DNA from: a virus
Direction: 5' to 3' (one strand)
DNA: 35,306 nt
Virus record (IMG/VR): IMGVR_UViG_3300046777_000516
Span: 1 to 35,306 of that record
Under the pieces are notes generated by a model, which did not search any database, was not told the origin of the DNA, and was given only the letters and a program-made list of their open reading frames with translations. The position numbers and the translations under genes are program-made. Below, piece after piece: positions 24,619 through 30,228 of the stretch (position 1 is the stretch's first letter; each line of letters opens with the position of its first letter).

Positions 24619-24859
24619 TTGATCTGCGTTTTAGATTGTTCATCATGTTCGTAAATAACCACGCCACGACGGGAGATCCGAAAACGATTGCGGTCGCTTC
24701 GGATACCCAATGTGGCGCGAAATATAGGGCGGCGGATGTCCATACGGGCAAACAAACCACACATCCGAACGGACGGGCGGGGAGTTTCCATTTTTGCGGC
24801 AAGCCGGAAAGCGTGGCGAACCAGAACGTAAATAATGCGGAGGCGATTATCGTCATCAT
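24608..24859 (-). CDS. Small membrane protein with Cys pair
   Basis: An 83-residue protein. An alternative frame at 24866-24615 is a shadow. It has two or three hydrophobic segments (residues about 2-20, 33-48 and 55-70) and PFGCVVCLPVWTSAALYF, a C-x-x-C flanked by hydrophobic residues. Bacteroidota phages often encode such a protein with a conserved PFGC-x-x-C-L-x-W-like motif; function unknown. Its ATG overlaps the previous stop (ATGA) and its stop overlaps the next ATG. Confidence 0.6.
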   Translation of the reverse strand: MMTIIASALFTFWFATLSGLPQKWKLPARPFGCVVCLPVWTSAALYFAPHWVSEATAIVFGSPVVAWLFTNMMNNLKRRSNDY

Positions 24860-25053
24860 TTGCCAAAAGTTTCGTTGTAGTATTTTTGAAATGTTTTCAA
24901 ACCATCTGATAATTTACTTTCATCCCAAGTAAGCATGTGCTGCTCTTCCTCGATTTGTTTGGCTTGCTGATATGCATCGTAAGCATATCTCGTCGATGTC
25001 CATTCAACCGGGATTTGCTCGAATAGCCAGTCGACTGCGGTTTGCTCTGCCAT
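24856..25053 (-). CDS. Small hypothetical protein
   Basis: A 65-residue protein, leader AACACATAAACACATG. Residues AVDWLFEQIPVEW...YDAYQQAKQIEEEQHMLTWDE resemble a small family of helical, acidic proteins common in Bacteroidota phages: A-x-x-WL-x-x-Q at the start, then QAKQ-x-E-x-EQ. No catalytic motif. It begins the run of coupled genes (65-residue, membrane, basic-tail, glycosyltransferases) and could sit at the 5' end of that transcript. Confidence 0.65.
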   Translation of the reverse strand: MAEQTAVDWLFEQIPVEWTSTRYAYDAYQQAKQIEEEQHMLTWDESKLSDGLKTFQKYYNETFGK

Positions 25054-25057
25054 GTGT

Positions 25058-25732
25058 TTATGTGTTTCGTGTTAAAATAATTCGCAGATCCGACATCCTT
25101 CGGAATGCCGGGCGATTCTTTATCGCCTCGGATATCCCATCTTGCATCGCTTCGAGTTCATCGACAACCTCGTCCGTGTTCGCGTCCCGTCCGACGGCAA
25201 TTTCCACCGTGAGCCGGGCGCGAATTATGCGCGTCGGTTTCTCGCCTTGTTTGATATCCTTTGCCAATGTCCGTTTCGTTTTTTTGATTGTCTTGAAAAG
25301 TGATCGGTAAGGGATCCCGGTTTCCCGGCTAATCTTCGCCACGTTTCGCCCGTTCTCGGAGTAGATCTCGATCAGTTTACGTTCGTACCAATGCAACCCG
25401 GATAAATGCCCCTCGATCGATTTCTCCGCCCCTTCCGCGCCCTCATCCGGTATCCGTTCTCCGATGTCCCCAAGTTCCTCAAACCCCCGCCGGAATCGGT
25501 TGTAGAATGTCGATCGGTCGCTCTTGATCATGTTCAACATAGTGCGAACGATGTAGTACCTCAACCATCCCTCCCGGTGGCGTTGAATTAACAATGCCTC
25601 GTCCATTTCAGCCAACACTAAAAATATCTCTTGTCGCAGATCATCGCGCAACTCCGGCGGATCCATCTTCCCGATCGCGGCGGAAATATCCGGATCGGAA
25701 TACATGGCCTCAAGGATTTGCGACCTTGTCAT
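25058..25732 (-). CDS. Sigma factor-like transcription regulator
   Basis: A 224-residue protein starting at an ATG within the end of the nuclease gene. Residues about 28-80 (LRDDLRQEIFLVLAEMDEALLIQRHREGWLRYYIVRTMLNMIKSDRSTFY) resemble sigma region 2, and about 110-160 (LHWYERKLIEIYSENGRNVAKISRETGIPYRSLFKTIKKTKRTLAKDI) are a helix-turn-helix of region 4 type. The C-terminal tail is charged. It probably redirects host RNA polymerase to late phage promoters, because the late operons lack the host-type promoters seen for the early genes. A DNA-binding regulator with two HTH regions is the alternative. Confidence 0.65.
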   Translation of the reverse strand: MTRSQILEAMYSDPDISAAIGKMDPPELRDDLRQEIFLVLAEMDEALLIQRHREGWLRYYIVRTMLNMIKSDRSTFYNRFRRGFEELGDIGERIPDEGAEGAEKSIEGHLSGLHWYERKLIEIYSENGRNVAKISRETGIPYRSLFKTIKKTKRTLAKDIKQGEKPTRIIRARLTVEIAVGRDANTDEVVDELEAMQDGISEAIKNRPAFRRMSDLRIILTRNT

Positions 25733-26099
25733 TTACGTAATTTTCCCATCCGATCATATCGGGTTGGCCGTCGACCTCCGTCACTATGAACACCAGACAT
25801 TCCTTGCGAGTTGCTAAACTCATGAACTCGACTTGATCTTTCGACAAACGATCACTCGCCGTTTTCACCTCCGCGTACACCGCCCGACCTTCCATGTCAT
25901 GGCCGATGATATCCGGCACACCTTTCATCCCGATGAACTTCCGACCGCGTGTGGCGTGGTTATTTTGCCGCCAGACCGTGCATCCCCAAGCGTTAAGCAC
26001 CCGGAGCGCGTACGTCGTCAGTTCTCCCGCCGTCAGGTGGCGCGGCGCATAGTTGATCGATGAGGTAGATAACTTTTGCCGCTTTGATTCGACGCTCAT
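25710..26099 (-). CDS. VRR-NUC-type nuclease
   Basis: The frame extends to 26126 but ATG 26099 (MSVESKRQKLSTSS) reduces overlap with the upstream gene; 129 residues. It has LTTYALRVLNAWGCTVWRQNNHATRGRKFIGMKGVPDIIGHDMEGRAVYAEVKTASDRLSKDQVEFM, the conserved order of VRR-NUC: an R/N-rich segment, G-V-PD-I-I, then the E-V-K core (D in PDIIG, E and K in AEVK) and Q. This fold acts in Holliday junction or flap cleavage and replication. It lies directly upstream of the sigma factor with overlap, both in the early block. Confidence 0.8.
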   Translation of the reverse strand: MSVESKRQKLSTSSINYAPRHLTAGELTTYALRVLNAWGCTVWRQNNHATRGRKFIGMKGVPDIIGHDMEGRAVYAEVKTASDRLSKDQVEFMSLATRKECLVFIVTEVDGQPDMIGWENYVNDKVANP

Positions 26100-26352
26100 G
26101 TTCGGTAGTGTATTTTTTCGCCTCATCCCAAAAATACCGTTTTAATTCGGTCGGGAGTTGTTCGATTGTTGGAAAATGTTTCCGGGATGTGTGAAATCGG
26201 TACTTTATCATGTAAAGTTCCAGTACCGAATCGAACTTGATGGCGAAATCAAGATCGACGACGGAGGAAATCAGCGCATCGAATGACACGCCGATCGCCT
26301 TGTCGAAGATACACCCCGCTTTCGCAAGTTCATTCCATCTCATCCGATCCAT
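25993..26352 (-). CDS. Hypothetical protein
   Basis: A 119-residue protein with alternative ATG at 26343 (MRWNELAKAG). The chain is helical with aromatic residues: FDALISSVVDLDFAIKFDSVLELYMIKYRFHTSRKHFPTIEQLPTELKRYFWDEAKKYTTEHERRIKAAK. No family recognised; the C-terminal stretch (CAAPPDGGRTDDVRAPGA) overlaps the nuclease frame and may be a weakly constrained tail. It overlaps both neighbours by a few dozen bases, typical of compact phage operons. Confidence 0.5.
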   Translation of the reverse strand: MDRMRWNELAKAGCIFDKAIGVSFDALISSVVDLDFAIKFDSVLELYMIKYRFHTSRKHFPTIEQLPTELKRYFWDEAKKYTTEHERRIKAAKVIYLIDQLCAAPPDGGRTDDVRAPGA

Positions 26353-26518
26353 GTCCGAGTCGATAAATGATGACGCCTAAAAATACCAACGCGATTGCCA
26401 AGATGGTCGATGCGATCTTCACTCCGTTTGCGTTGTCGATGAACACCATTCCGACAAGTCCGAAAAATAGGACGGCGAGGAATATCAACGTAGCCGTGGC
26501 AAGTGTTTCTTGTTTCAT
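26330..26518 (-). CDS. Small membrane protein (two transmembrane segments)
   Basis: A 62-residue protein with leader CCGTACACTATG. Hydrophobic segments at about residues 7-27 (ATATLIFLAVLFFGLVGMVFI) and 34-53 (IASTILAIALVFLGVIIYRL) suggest two transmembrane helices and a short acidic tail. Small membrane proteins in early phage regions can act in superinfection exclusion or host takeover. No family can be named; it lies downstream of a host-type promoter via the preceding gene. Confidence 0.6.
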   Translation of the reverse strand: MKQETLATATLIFLAVLFFGLVGMVFIDNANGVKIASTILAIALVFLGVIIYRLGHGSDEME

Positions 26519-26528
26519 AGTGTACGGA

Positions 26529-26930
26529 TTAAAAGGGTGCGGTTAATGTTGCGAATTGCTTTTCGGCGCATTCCTTTTGGAACTTTTCGACGACTTCGAT
26601 TATTCGTTTCCGCGTACTTGCTTCCACGATTCGGTATTCAAGCGATGCGCCACCGATATAAATGTCGTTTCCATCTTCAAACACTTTCCAATCATGTATC
26701 GCGGCATCCCACAACCGTTCCATATCCAACCGCTTAAGCATTTCGGTACCCTGGATGATGAATATGGATTCCATAAACCGAATAAACGTCGCCGCCTTGT
26801 CGATTTGTGCCATGTAAAAATTCATGTACTTTGCCGGGCGGTCGTTGATGTCCCGGATGTACGTTGAGATTTCATCGGCGGCGGTGTAGATTAACAGGTA
26901 CTTGTCGACCTTGTGTCCGAATGTTTTCAT
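26529..26930 (-). CDS. Hypothetical early protein
   Basis: A 133-residue protein, starting at the ATG downstream of a Bacteroidota-type promoter, with leader AATAACACACTATTATG. Helical throughout, with YTAADEISTYIRDINDRPAKYMNFYMAQIDKAATFIRFMESIFIIQGTEMLKRLDMERLWDAAIHDWKVF and KRIIEVVEKFQKECAEKQF. No recognisable family, no signal peptide, no metal motif. Its promoter suggests independent early expression. Confidence 0.6.
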   Translation of the reverse strand: MKTFGHKVDKYLLIYTAADEISTYIRDINDRPAKYMNFYMAQIDKAATFIRFMESIFIIQGTEMLKRLDMERLWDAAIHDWKVFEDGNDIYIGGASLEYRIVEASTRKRIIEVVEKFQKECAEKQFATLTAPF

Positions 26931-26952
26931 AATAGTGTGTTATTTTGTGATG

Positions 26953-26985
26953 TGAAGATAAAACAAGTTTAGAACAAATTACAAA
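26953..26985 (-). promoter_or_regulatory. Bacteroidota-type promoter (TTTG-N21-TATCTTCA)
   Basis: On the minus strand TTTG (26985-26982), 21 bases, then TATCTTCA (26960-26953). The -7 box differs from TAnnTTTG at the last three positions only partly (TTCA). The spacer shares AACTTGTTTTA with the promoter at 33170-33201. It overlaps the end of the methyltransferase gene and points to the ATG at 26930. Confidence 0.6.
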
Positions 26986-27890
26986 TATTTATTTTCGTAT
27001 TCTTCAATTGTTTTGAATATTTGATAAACAACTTGCGGCACTACGGCATTTCCGTAGGCTTTGATGGATTCGTTTCGCCACTTTGAAAAGGTAATTCCGT
27101 CCAATTCGTGGGAAAGCCCATCATTTCGGCCACAAACTGGGGATTGAGTTGGGAACTTTTCCCAACTTGGGCAAATGCATCCGGAAGCGAATTTGTATGA
27201 TCCCGCCCCGAATTTTTCAGACTTTCCGATGTTCTTGCACCTTTGTAATCTCTTGTTGTCGGAGTTGGCAACATCCCGTGAAACATCAAGGCGTCCAATA
27301 TCGAATTTGGTCCTTCCTCCCCGTTGATTCGACTTCGCATCGTTTTTGCCCCCGATTCCTTCAACGCTTGCACCCGTTCCGGATGATCCCGTTGAACACT
27401 TGTCGGAGTAGGCAACAAAGAAAACCCGGTCACGGCGGTGCGGGGCGTTGACGGATGCAGCAGAAAGTACAAACGCTTGTACTTCGTACCCTTGATTTTC
27501 CAAGTCAGTTTGCACCTCTTCGAAGACCAATCCCCCGTCCCAATTAACAATTCCGAAAACGTTTTCGCCCACAACCCAACGTGGACGAACTTCCCGAATG
27601 ACTCGCAGCATCTCCGGCCAGAGGTGGCGGTCATCTTCTTTCCCAAGTCGCTTTCCGGCCATTGAGTAGGGCTGACAAGGGAATCCTCCTGAAATAATGT
27701 CAATTGTTCCATGATATTTTGTAAAATTTGATTTTGTGATGTCGGTAAATAATTCGGCATCCGGCCAATAGTGATGCAATACCTTTTGCCCGAACTCATT
27801 CCATTCACAATGAAATTTATTCTCCCATCCCATCCATTGAGCGGCAAGATCGAATCCTCCAATTCCCGAAAATAACGATCCGTGTGTCAT
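26979..27890 (-). CDS. C5-cytosine-specific DNA methyltransferase
   Basis: A 303-residue protein starting at an ATG. Complete C5-MTase motifs: GSLFSGIGGFD (I, residues 4-14), GGFPCQPYS (IV, catalytic C72), GENVFG (VI, E109), VNAPHRRDRVFFVAY (VIII) and YGNAVVPQVVYQIF (X) near the C-terminus. A central variable region with VANSDNKRLQR and KFPTQSPVCGRNDGL is the target recognition part. It makes 5-methylcytosine in DNA; the sequence specificity cannot be read. No restriction enzyme is adjacent. It likely protects phage DNA or supplies 5mC to the dioxygenase. A second conserved protein is encoded in the +1-shifted frame across most of the gene. Confidence 0.95.
   Translation of the reverse strand: MTHGSLFSGIGGFDLAAQWMGWENKFHCEWNEFGQKVLHHYWPDAELFTDITKSNFTKYHGTIDIISGGFPCQPYSMAGKRLGKEDDRHLWPEMLRVIREVRPRWVVGENVFGIVNWDGGLVFEEVQTDLENQGYEVQAFVLSAASVNAPHRRDRVFFVAYSDKCSTGSSGTGASVEGIGGKNDAKSNQRGGRTKFDIGRLDVSRDVANSDNKRLQRCKNIGKSEKFGAGSYKFASGCICPSWEKFPTQSPVCGRNDGLSHELDGITFSKWRNESIKAYGNAVVPQVVYQIFKTIEEYENKYL
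27041..27712 (-). CDS. Overprinted conserved phage protein within the methyltransferase gene
   Basis: A 223-residue frame (longest to 27862; the ATG at 27712, MEQLTLFQED, fits the family start) lies on the same strand, in a different frame, entirely inside the C5-methyltransferase gene. It is not random-looking: LVSPTQWPESDLGKKMTATSGRRCCESFGKFVHVGLWAKTF, CKLTWKIKGTKYKRLYFLLHPSTPRTAVTGFSLLPTPT, MLPTPTTRDYKGARTSESL and LNPQFVAEMMGFPTNWTELPF match a protein pattern I remember widely from phages, often annotated as hypothetical or methyltransferase-associated, with repeated LLPTP motifs and a final G-F-P-x-x-W-T. Its function is unknown. Translation from the internal ATG lacks a clear Shine-Dalgarno. 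Confidence 0.65.
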   Translation of the reverse strand: MEQLTLFQEDSLVSPTQWPESDLGKKMTATSGRRCCESFGKFVHVGLWAKTFSELLIGTGDWSSKRCKLTWKIKGTKYKRLYFLLHPSTPRTAVTGFSLLPTPTSVQRDHPERVQALKESGAKTMRSRINGEEGPNSILDALMFHGMLPTPTTRDYKGARTSESLKNSGRDHTNSLPDAFAQVGKSSQLNPQFVAEMMGFPTNWTELPFQSGETNPSKPTEMP

Positions 27891-27899
27891 GTTGTGAAA

Positions 27900-28679
27900 T
27901 TACCCTTTTACATAAATATCCCGCGTTCCGGTTTTCTTCGCGAGTTCAAACAATAACCAGACCATTTGTTGACCATTTCCGAGTTTCCTTTTCTGATCCG
28001 GCTCCAACTGATTCACCCGCACATTTTCGAACACCGTGGCATCGTCATCATGTTCGATGTACCCGTCAAGTACCAATTGCGCCCACCATTCGTAAGGGAT
28101 ATATCGACGATCGGTAAGGATACCCCGGAGGAAATTGTCATACCCTTGTTGGATCTCGCCGCGCAATACTCCACCCGGGAGGCGTCGGTAGATCTTATAC
28201 GACCAATCCGGTTTGTCGGATTCCGCGTTAATGTCACCATCCGGCCGGAGGTACTTGTAAGTCGATGATGCCCATTTTTTATACGCCGTGAGTAATTCGT
28301 TCATGTATAGCGGCGATATGTGTTGGAACGTCCGAGGATCAAAATCCAACCTTAATGCCGCCGCCATGTCGAATGCGAGTTTCAATTCCTTGATGGTTAG
28401 GCTTCCATGGTTCGTTCGGATAGAATCGACAATCGCCGCCGTCATGTACGTGTCCGGATAATTCTCCGGACGGATGCCCAAATTAATACACGCGTATTTT
28501 ACCGCCGCAGATATGGCATCGTCCATCGATCGCTCAACCTTCGGAGCCGCCAAAGAGTTGAGCAAACTTTCTTCTTCCTTCGTCAAGGTTTGTCCCCCAT
28601 TCCTCGATGAGGCGTTCACTCCGTTGTTGTTTGGTTTCCCCGGCAAATTGTCCGGAAATAGGTTGCTTATATGTTCCAT
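27900..28679 (-). CDS. Replication-associated hypothetical protein
   Basis: A 259-residue protein. The ATG at 28679 overlaps the upstream gene by 146 bases; an internal ATG at 28526 (MDDAISAAVKYAC, 208 residues) starts 7 bases after the upstream stop and is a likely alternative. It has IRTNHGSLTIKELKLAFDMAAALRLDFDPRTFQHISPLYMNELLTAYKKW. This LTIKEL-x-x-A-F ... L-x-AY-x-x-W pattern is found in proteins following replication initiators of Bacteroidota phages; a helicase loader-like role is possible but unproven. The C-terminus is helical and charged. Confidence 0.6.
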   Translation of the reverse strand: MEHISNLFPDNLPGKPNNNGVNASSRNGGQTLTKEEESLLNSLAAPKVERSMDDAISAAVKYACINLGIRPENYPDTYMTAAIVDSIRTNHGSLTIKELKLAFDMAAALRLDFDPRTFQHISPLYMNELLTAYKKWASSTYKYLRPDGDINAESDKPDWSYKIYRRLPGGVLRGEIQQGYDNFLRGILTDRRYIPYEWWAQLVLDGYIEHDDDATVFENVRVNQLEPDQKRKLGNGQQMVWLLFELAKKTGTRDIYVKG

Positions 28680-29280
28680 CTTTTTCGTCTATTGACCAAC
28701 TTTTGAATTTTGTTTTCCAGTTCTTCATCGGGTTTCTCCCGACCTTCCATCCGTTCGATTCGTAGTAGTTGTAGAATTTCTCCGGTAATATCTTCGATCC
28801 AATCATCTCTTCCTCCGCGAATTGTCGCACCTCTTCAAGCGTTGGCGGAACAAATTTTTCACGCGTCTTTTTTTCTTTTTTAACTACATCTTTATTCAAT
28901 CCTATATCTGAATTTATATTTACATCTTTATTTACCATATGATTATCATGTGATTCACATATGTTGTTCACTTGTTCGTTTTTGTCTTGCTTTTTACCTT
29001 TTCTGTTGTTTCTTCTGCTTTCCGTGAATACTTTCCGCTGATTCATTATTTCGGTAAGTGTCGGATTTGCGTACTTATCTTGATCAGTTTCAGGAAACTT
29101 ATCTGCAATGTCTTCATCATATGTTTTACATATGTTGTTCATGTCTTTTTTTGTTACATGACCTTTGTTTGCTTGAAGGCATAGTAAGCGGATGTATTGT
29201 CCGACTTGAGCATCGCTCATTGTAAACGTTCCGGAAAGGAAACGATCGTAATAGAAAAGGAATGCGGGATCTTTTGCCAT
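28534..29280 (-). CDS. Replication initiator-like protein (DnaT/DUF1376-type)
   Basis: A 248-residue protein. The N-terminus FLFYYDRFLSGTFTMSDAQVGQYIRLLCLQANKG is a winged-helix-type pattern found in phage replication initiators (DUF1376-like). A Lys/Asn-rich linker follows (about 90-140), then FYNYYESNGWKVGRNPMKNWKTKFKSW, matching the C-terminal primosome-type segment of DnaT-like proteins. It probably opens the origin or recruits helicase. The linker-coding DNA is unusually A/T-rich and contains four CATATG repeats, two in a repeated 14-mer; origins often lie within such genes (for example lambda O). Confidence 0.7.
   Translation of the reverse strand: MAKDPAFLFYYDRFLSGTFTMSDAQVGQYIRLLCLQANKGHVTKKDMNNICKTYDEDIADKFPETDQDKYANPTLTEIMNQRKVFTESRRNNRKGKKQDKNEQVNNICESHDNHMVNKDVNINSDIGLNKDVVKKEKKTREKFVPPTLEEVRQFAEEEMIGSKILPEKFYNYYESNGWKVGRNPMKNWKTKFKSWSIDEKDGTYKQPISGQFAGETKQQRSERLIEEWGTNLDEGRRKFAQLFGGSEG
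28936..29141. repeat. CATATG repeat cluster in A/T-rich linker, candidate origin iterons
   Basis: CATATG occurs at 28936-28941, 28958-28963, 29118-29123 and 29129-29134. Two of them lie in an exact 14-mer (ACATATGTTGTTCA) at 28957-28970 and 29128-29141. Spacings of 22 and 11 bases fit helical phasing. It lies in the A/T-rich linker of the replication initiator-like gene, the usual site of a phage origin. Coding constraint (an NNIC repeat in the protein) partly explains the 14-mer. Confidence 0.4.
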
Positions 29281-29283
29281 GGC

Positions 29284-29496
29284 TCAAATAAATAAGAATT
29301 TTACATCATTAGCGTCTATTTCTATGTGCCATAATATCCCACGGCTACATACATAGAAATTAGAATATTCTTCTATTTCACCCGCTAAAAACATATGGAT
29401 TTGAGCGAACACCTCACATATTACTTCATGTGGGCACGAAAGCATTTGATGTTGGAAACGCTTTGAAAGTTCTAATCCTATTATCTTTTTTTGCAT
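29284..29496 (-). CDS. Small hypothetical protein behind a structured leader
   Basis: A 70-residue protein whose ATG follows the T-run of a terminator hairpin by only a few bases. Sequence: LELSKRFQHQMLSCPHEVICEVFAQIHMFLAGEIEEYSNFYVCSRGILWHIEIDANDVKFLFI, with three cysteines and a beta-rich C-terminus; no family known. The gene is A/T-richer than its neighbours. Expression probably depends on read-through of the leader structure at 29505-29590. It stops just before the ATG of the replication initiator-like gene. Confidence 0.5.
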   Translation of the reverse strand: MQKKIIGLELSKRFQHQMLSCPHEVICEVFAQIHMFLAGEIEEYSNFYVCSRGILWHIEIDANDVKFLFI

Positions 29497-29504
29497 AAAA
29501 AAAT

Positions 29505-29537
29505 AAGGGCACCCATCCGCCAGAATGAAATGCCCTT
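29505..29537 (-). terminator. Intrinsic terminator abutting a start codon (possible attenuator)
   Basis: On the minus strand a 7-bp stem (AAGGGCA with TGCCCTT) with a 19-base loop is followed by ATTTTTTT at 29504-29497 and then by the ATG at 29496. Its loop contains CTGGCGG, complementary to the CCGCCAG in the loop of the upstream hairpin at 29553-29590, so the two may form alternative structures. Confidence 0.7.
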
Positions 29538-29552
29538 TGAAGGTTCAGAATA

Positions 29553-29590
29553 AAACCGGATCGACTGCTGGCGGTCAACCCATCCGGTTT
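29553..29590 (-). promoter_or_regulatory. 5' leader hairpin with complementary loop
   Basis: On the minus strand a 9-bp stem (AAACCGGAT with ATCCGGTTT) encloses a 20-base loop containing GACCGCCAGCAGTC. Transcripts from the promoter at 29597-29626 would begin at or just before this hairpin. The CCGCCAG in its loop can pair with CTGGCGG in the following terminator loop: a kissing interaction or switch is possible. Confidence 0.55.
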
Positions 29591-29596
29591 GCATTA

Positions 29597-29626
29597 CAAA
29601 TATACGTTATTTTTTCATTCGCTCAA
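29597..29626 (-). promoter_or_regulatory. Bacteroidota-type promoter (TTG-N19-TATATTTG)
   Basis: On the minus strand TTG (29626-29624), a 19-base spacer and the -7 box TATATTTG (29604-29597). It overlaps the end of the upstream DNA-binding gene and leads into the structured leader before the ATG at 29496. Confidence 0.6.
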
Positions 29627-29879
29627 TCATTTCCGGTGTGGCCAATCTTACCGCCCACTCTTTCCCGTTTTTGTCCTTGTAGCGTTTCCCCGGCACGCGA
29701 TAATTGGCCACGGTGTCATTGCTGCATCCGAGATGCCGGGCAAGATGTGAGGCGGATTTGAATACGATCGCCTTTTCCTTGCGCTCCGGGAACGGTAGCG
29801 ATACATCGTAAATGACATGAGGTAAAGCATTTTCAAGACCCAATATTCCGCTCGTCTGGTACTTCCCCGTTCCGCTCAT
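29607..29879 (-). CDS. Small helix-turn-helix DNA-binding protein (NUMOD1-like)
   Basis: A 90-residue protein whose ATG overlaps the previous TGA. Residues KAIVFKSASHLARHLGCSNDTVANYRVPGKRYKDKNGKEWAVRL match the NUMOD1-type helix-turn-helix: F-x-S-x-x-x-AAR-x-L-G-x-S-x-x-T-I followed by a Lys-rich wing and W. Such domains occur in homing endonucleases and as single DNA-binding proteins; no nuclease motif is present here. The N-terminal half (GILGLENALPHVIYDVSLPFPERKE) is unassigned. It may bind near the adjacent structured leaders. Confidence 0.65.
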   Translation of the reverse strand: MSGTGKYQTSGILGLENALPHVIYDVSLPFPERKEKAIVFKSASHLARHLGCSNDTVANYRVPGKRYKDKNGKEWAVRLATPEMIERMKK

Positions 29880-30082
29880 CCTTCGTCGTCATGTTTGGTT
29901 GTTAAATAATCGCCGATTAAAATTAGGATCCCGGCACCCCATATCGCGGCGACGATCAGGAACGCTTTAGTTCCGGTCGGGAGATCATGCCACTCCCTCC
30001 CGGTGAGATCCTTAATAACGTCGCACCCTTCCGACTGGGTGACGATGGCGGCGTACATGACCGCGAGTATTAATGTTTTCAT
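29876..30082 (-). CDS. Small membrane protein
   Basis: A 68-residue protein, leader ACAAATG. Residues 1-16 (MKTLILAVMYAAIVTQ) look like a signal anchor; residues about 38-58 (AFLIVAAIWGAGILILIGDYL) form a second transmembrane segment; the end is acidic. It lies directly downstream of the triple hairpin region, so the structured RNA forms its 5' untranslated leader. Function unknown. Confidence 0.6.
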   Translation of the reverse strand: MKTLILAVMYAAIVTQSEGCDVIKDLTGREWHDLPTGTKAFLIVAAIWGAGILILIGDYLTTKHDDEG

Positions 30083-30104
30083 TTGTTGATTTTTGTGGTT
30101 TAAC

Positions 30105-30208
30105 GTGGTCGAATTTGACCACCTTAAAATGAGTCCACCGTAGAAACGGCGGACGACTTGAACTTGCCTATAAGAAAAGTACCAAGTCCCAACGTAGAAA
30201 CGTAGGAC
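30105..30208 (-). ncRNA. Structured intergenic element with two matched hairpins
   Basis: Three stem-loops lie in a 146-base gap. Two have the same loop flanks: 30133-30154 (GTCCGCCG TTTCTA CGGTGGAC on the minus strand, perfect with a G-U) and 30186-30208 (GTCCTACG TTTCTA CGTTGGGAC, one bulge). The 10-mer CGTTTCTACG occurs in both, 54 bases apart. A third perfect stem (GTGGTC with GACCAC, 30105-30122) follows. GACTTG/CAAGTC (30155-30160 with 30184-30189) can close the two. No match to a known RNA class is evident; it could be a cis-regulatory leader, a small RNA, or a protein-binding or origin site. The U-poor flanks argue against simple terminators. Confidence 0.5.
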
Positions 30209-30228
30209 GTAAAGTGAAGAAAAACTTT

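Noticed and set aside
24615-24866. 83-residue frame overlapping the small membrane protein
   Set aside because: Arg-rich shadow of the membrane protein frame, which has clear transmembrane segments, a Cys pair and ATGA coupling.
30133-30208. Hairpin pair as a CRISPR-like repeat
   Set aside because: Only two copies, differing in stem sequence, and no spacer pattern or cas genes.
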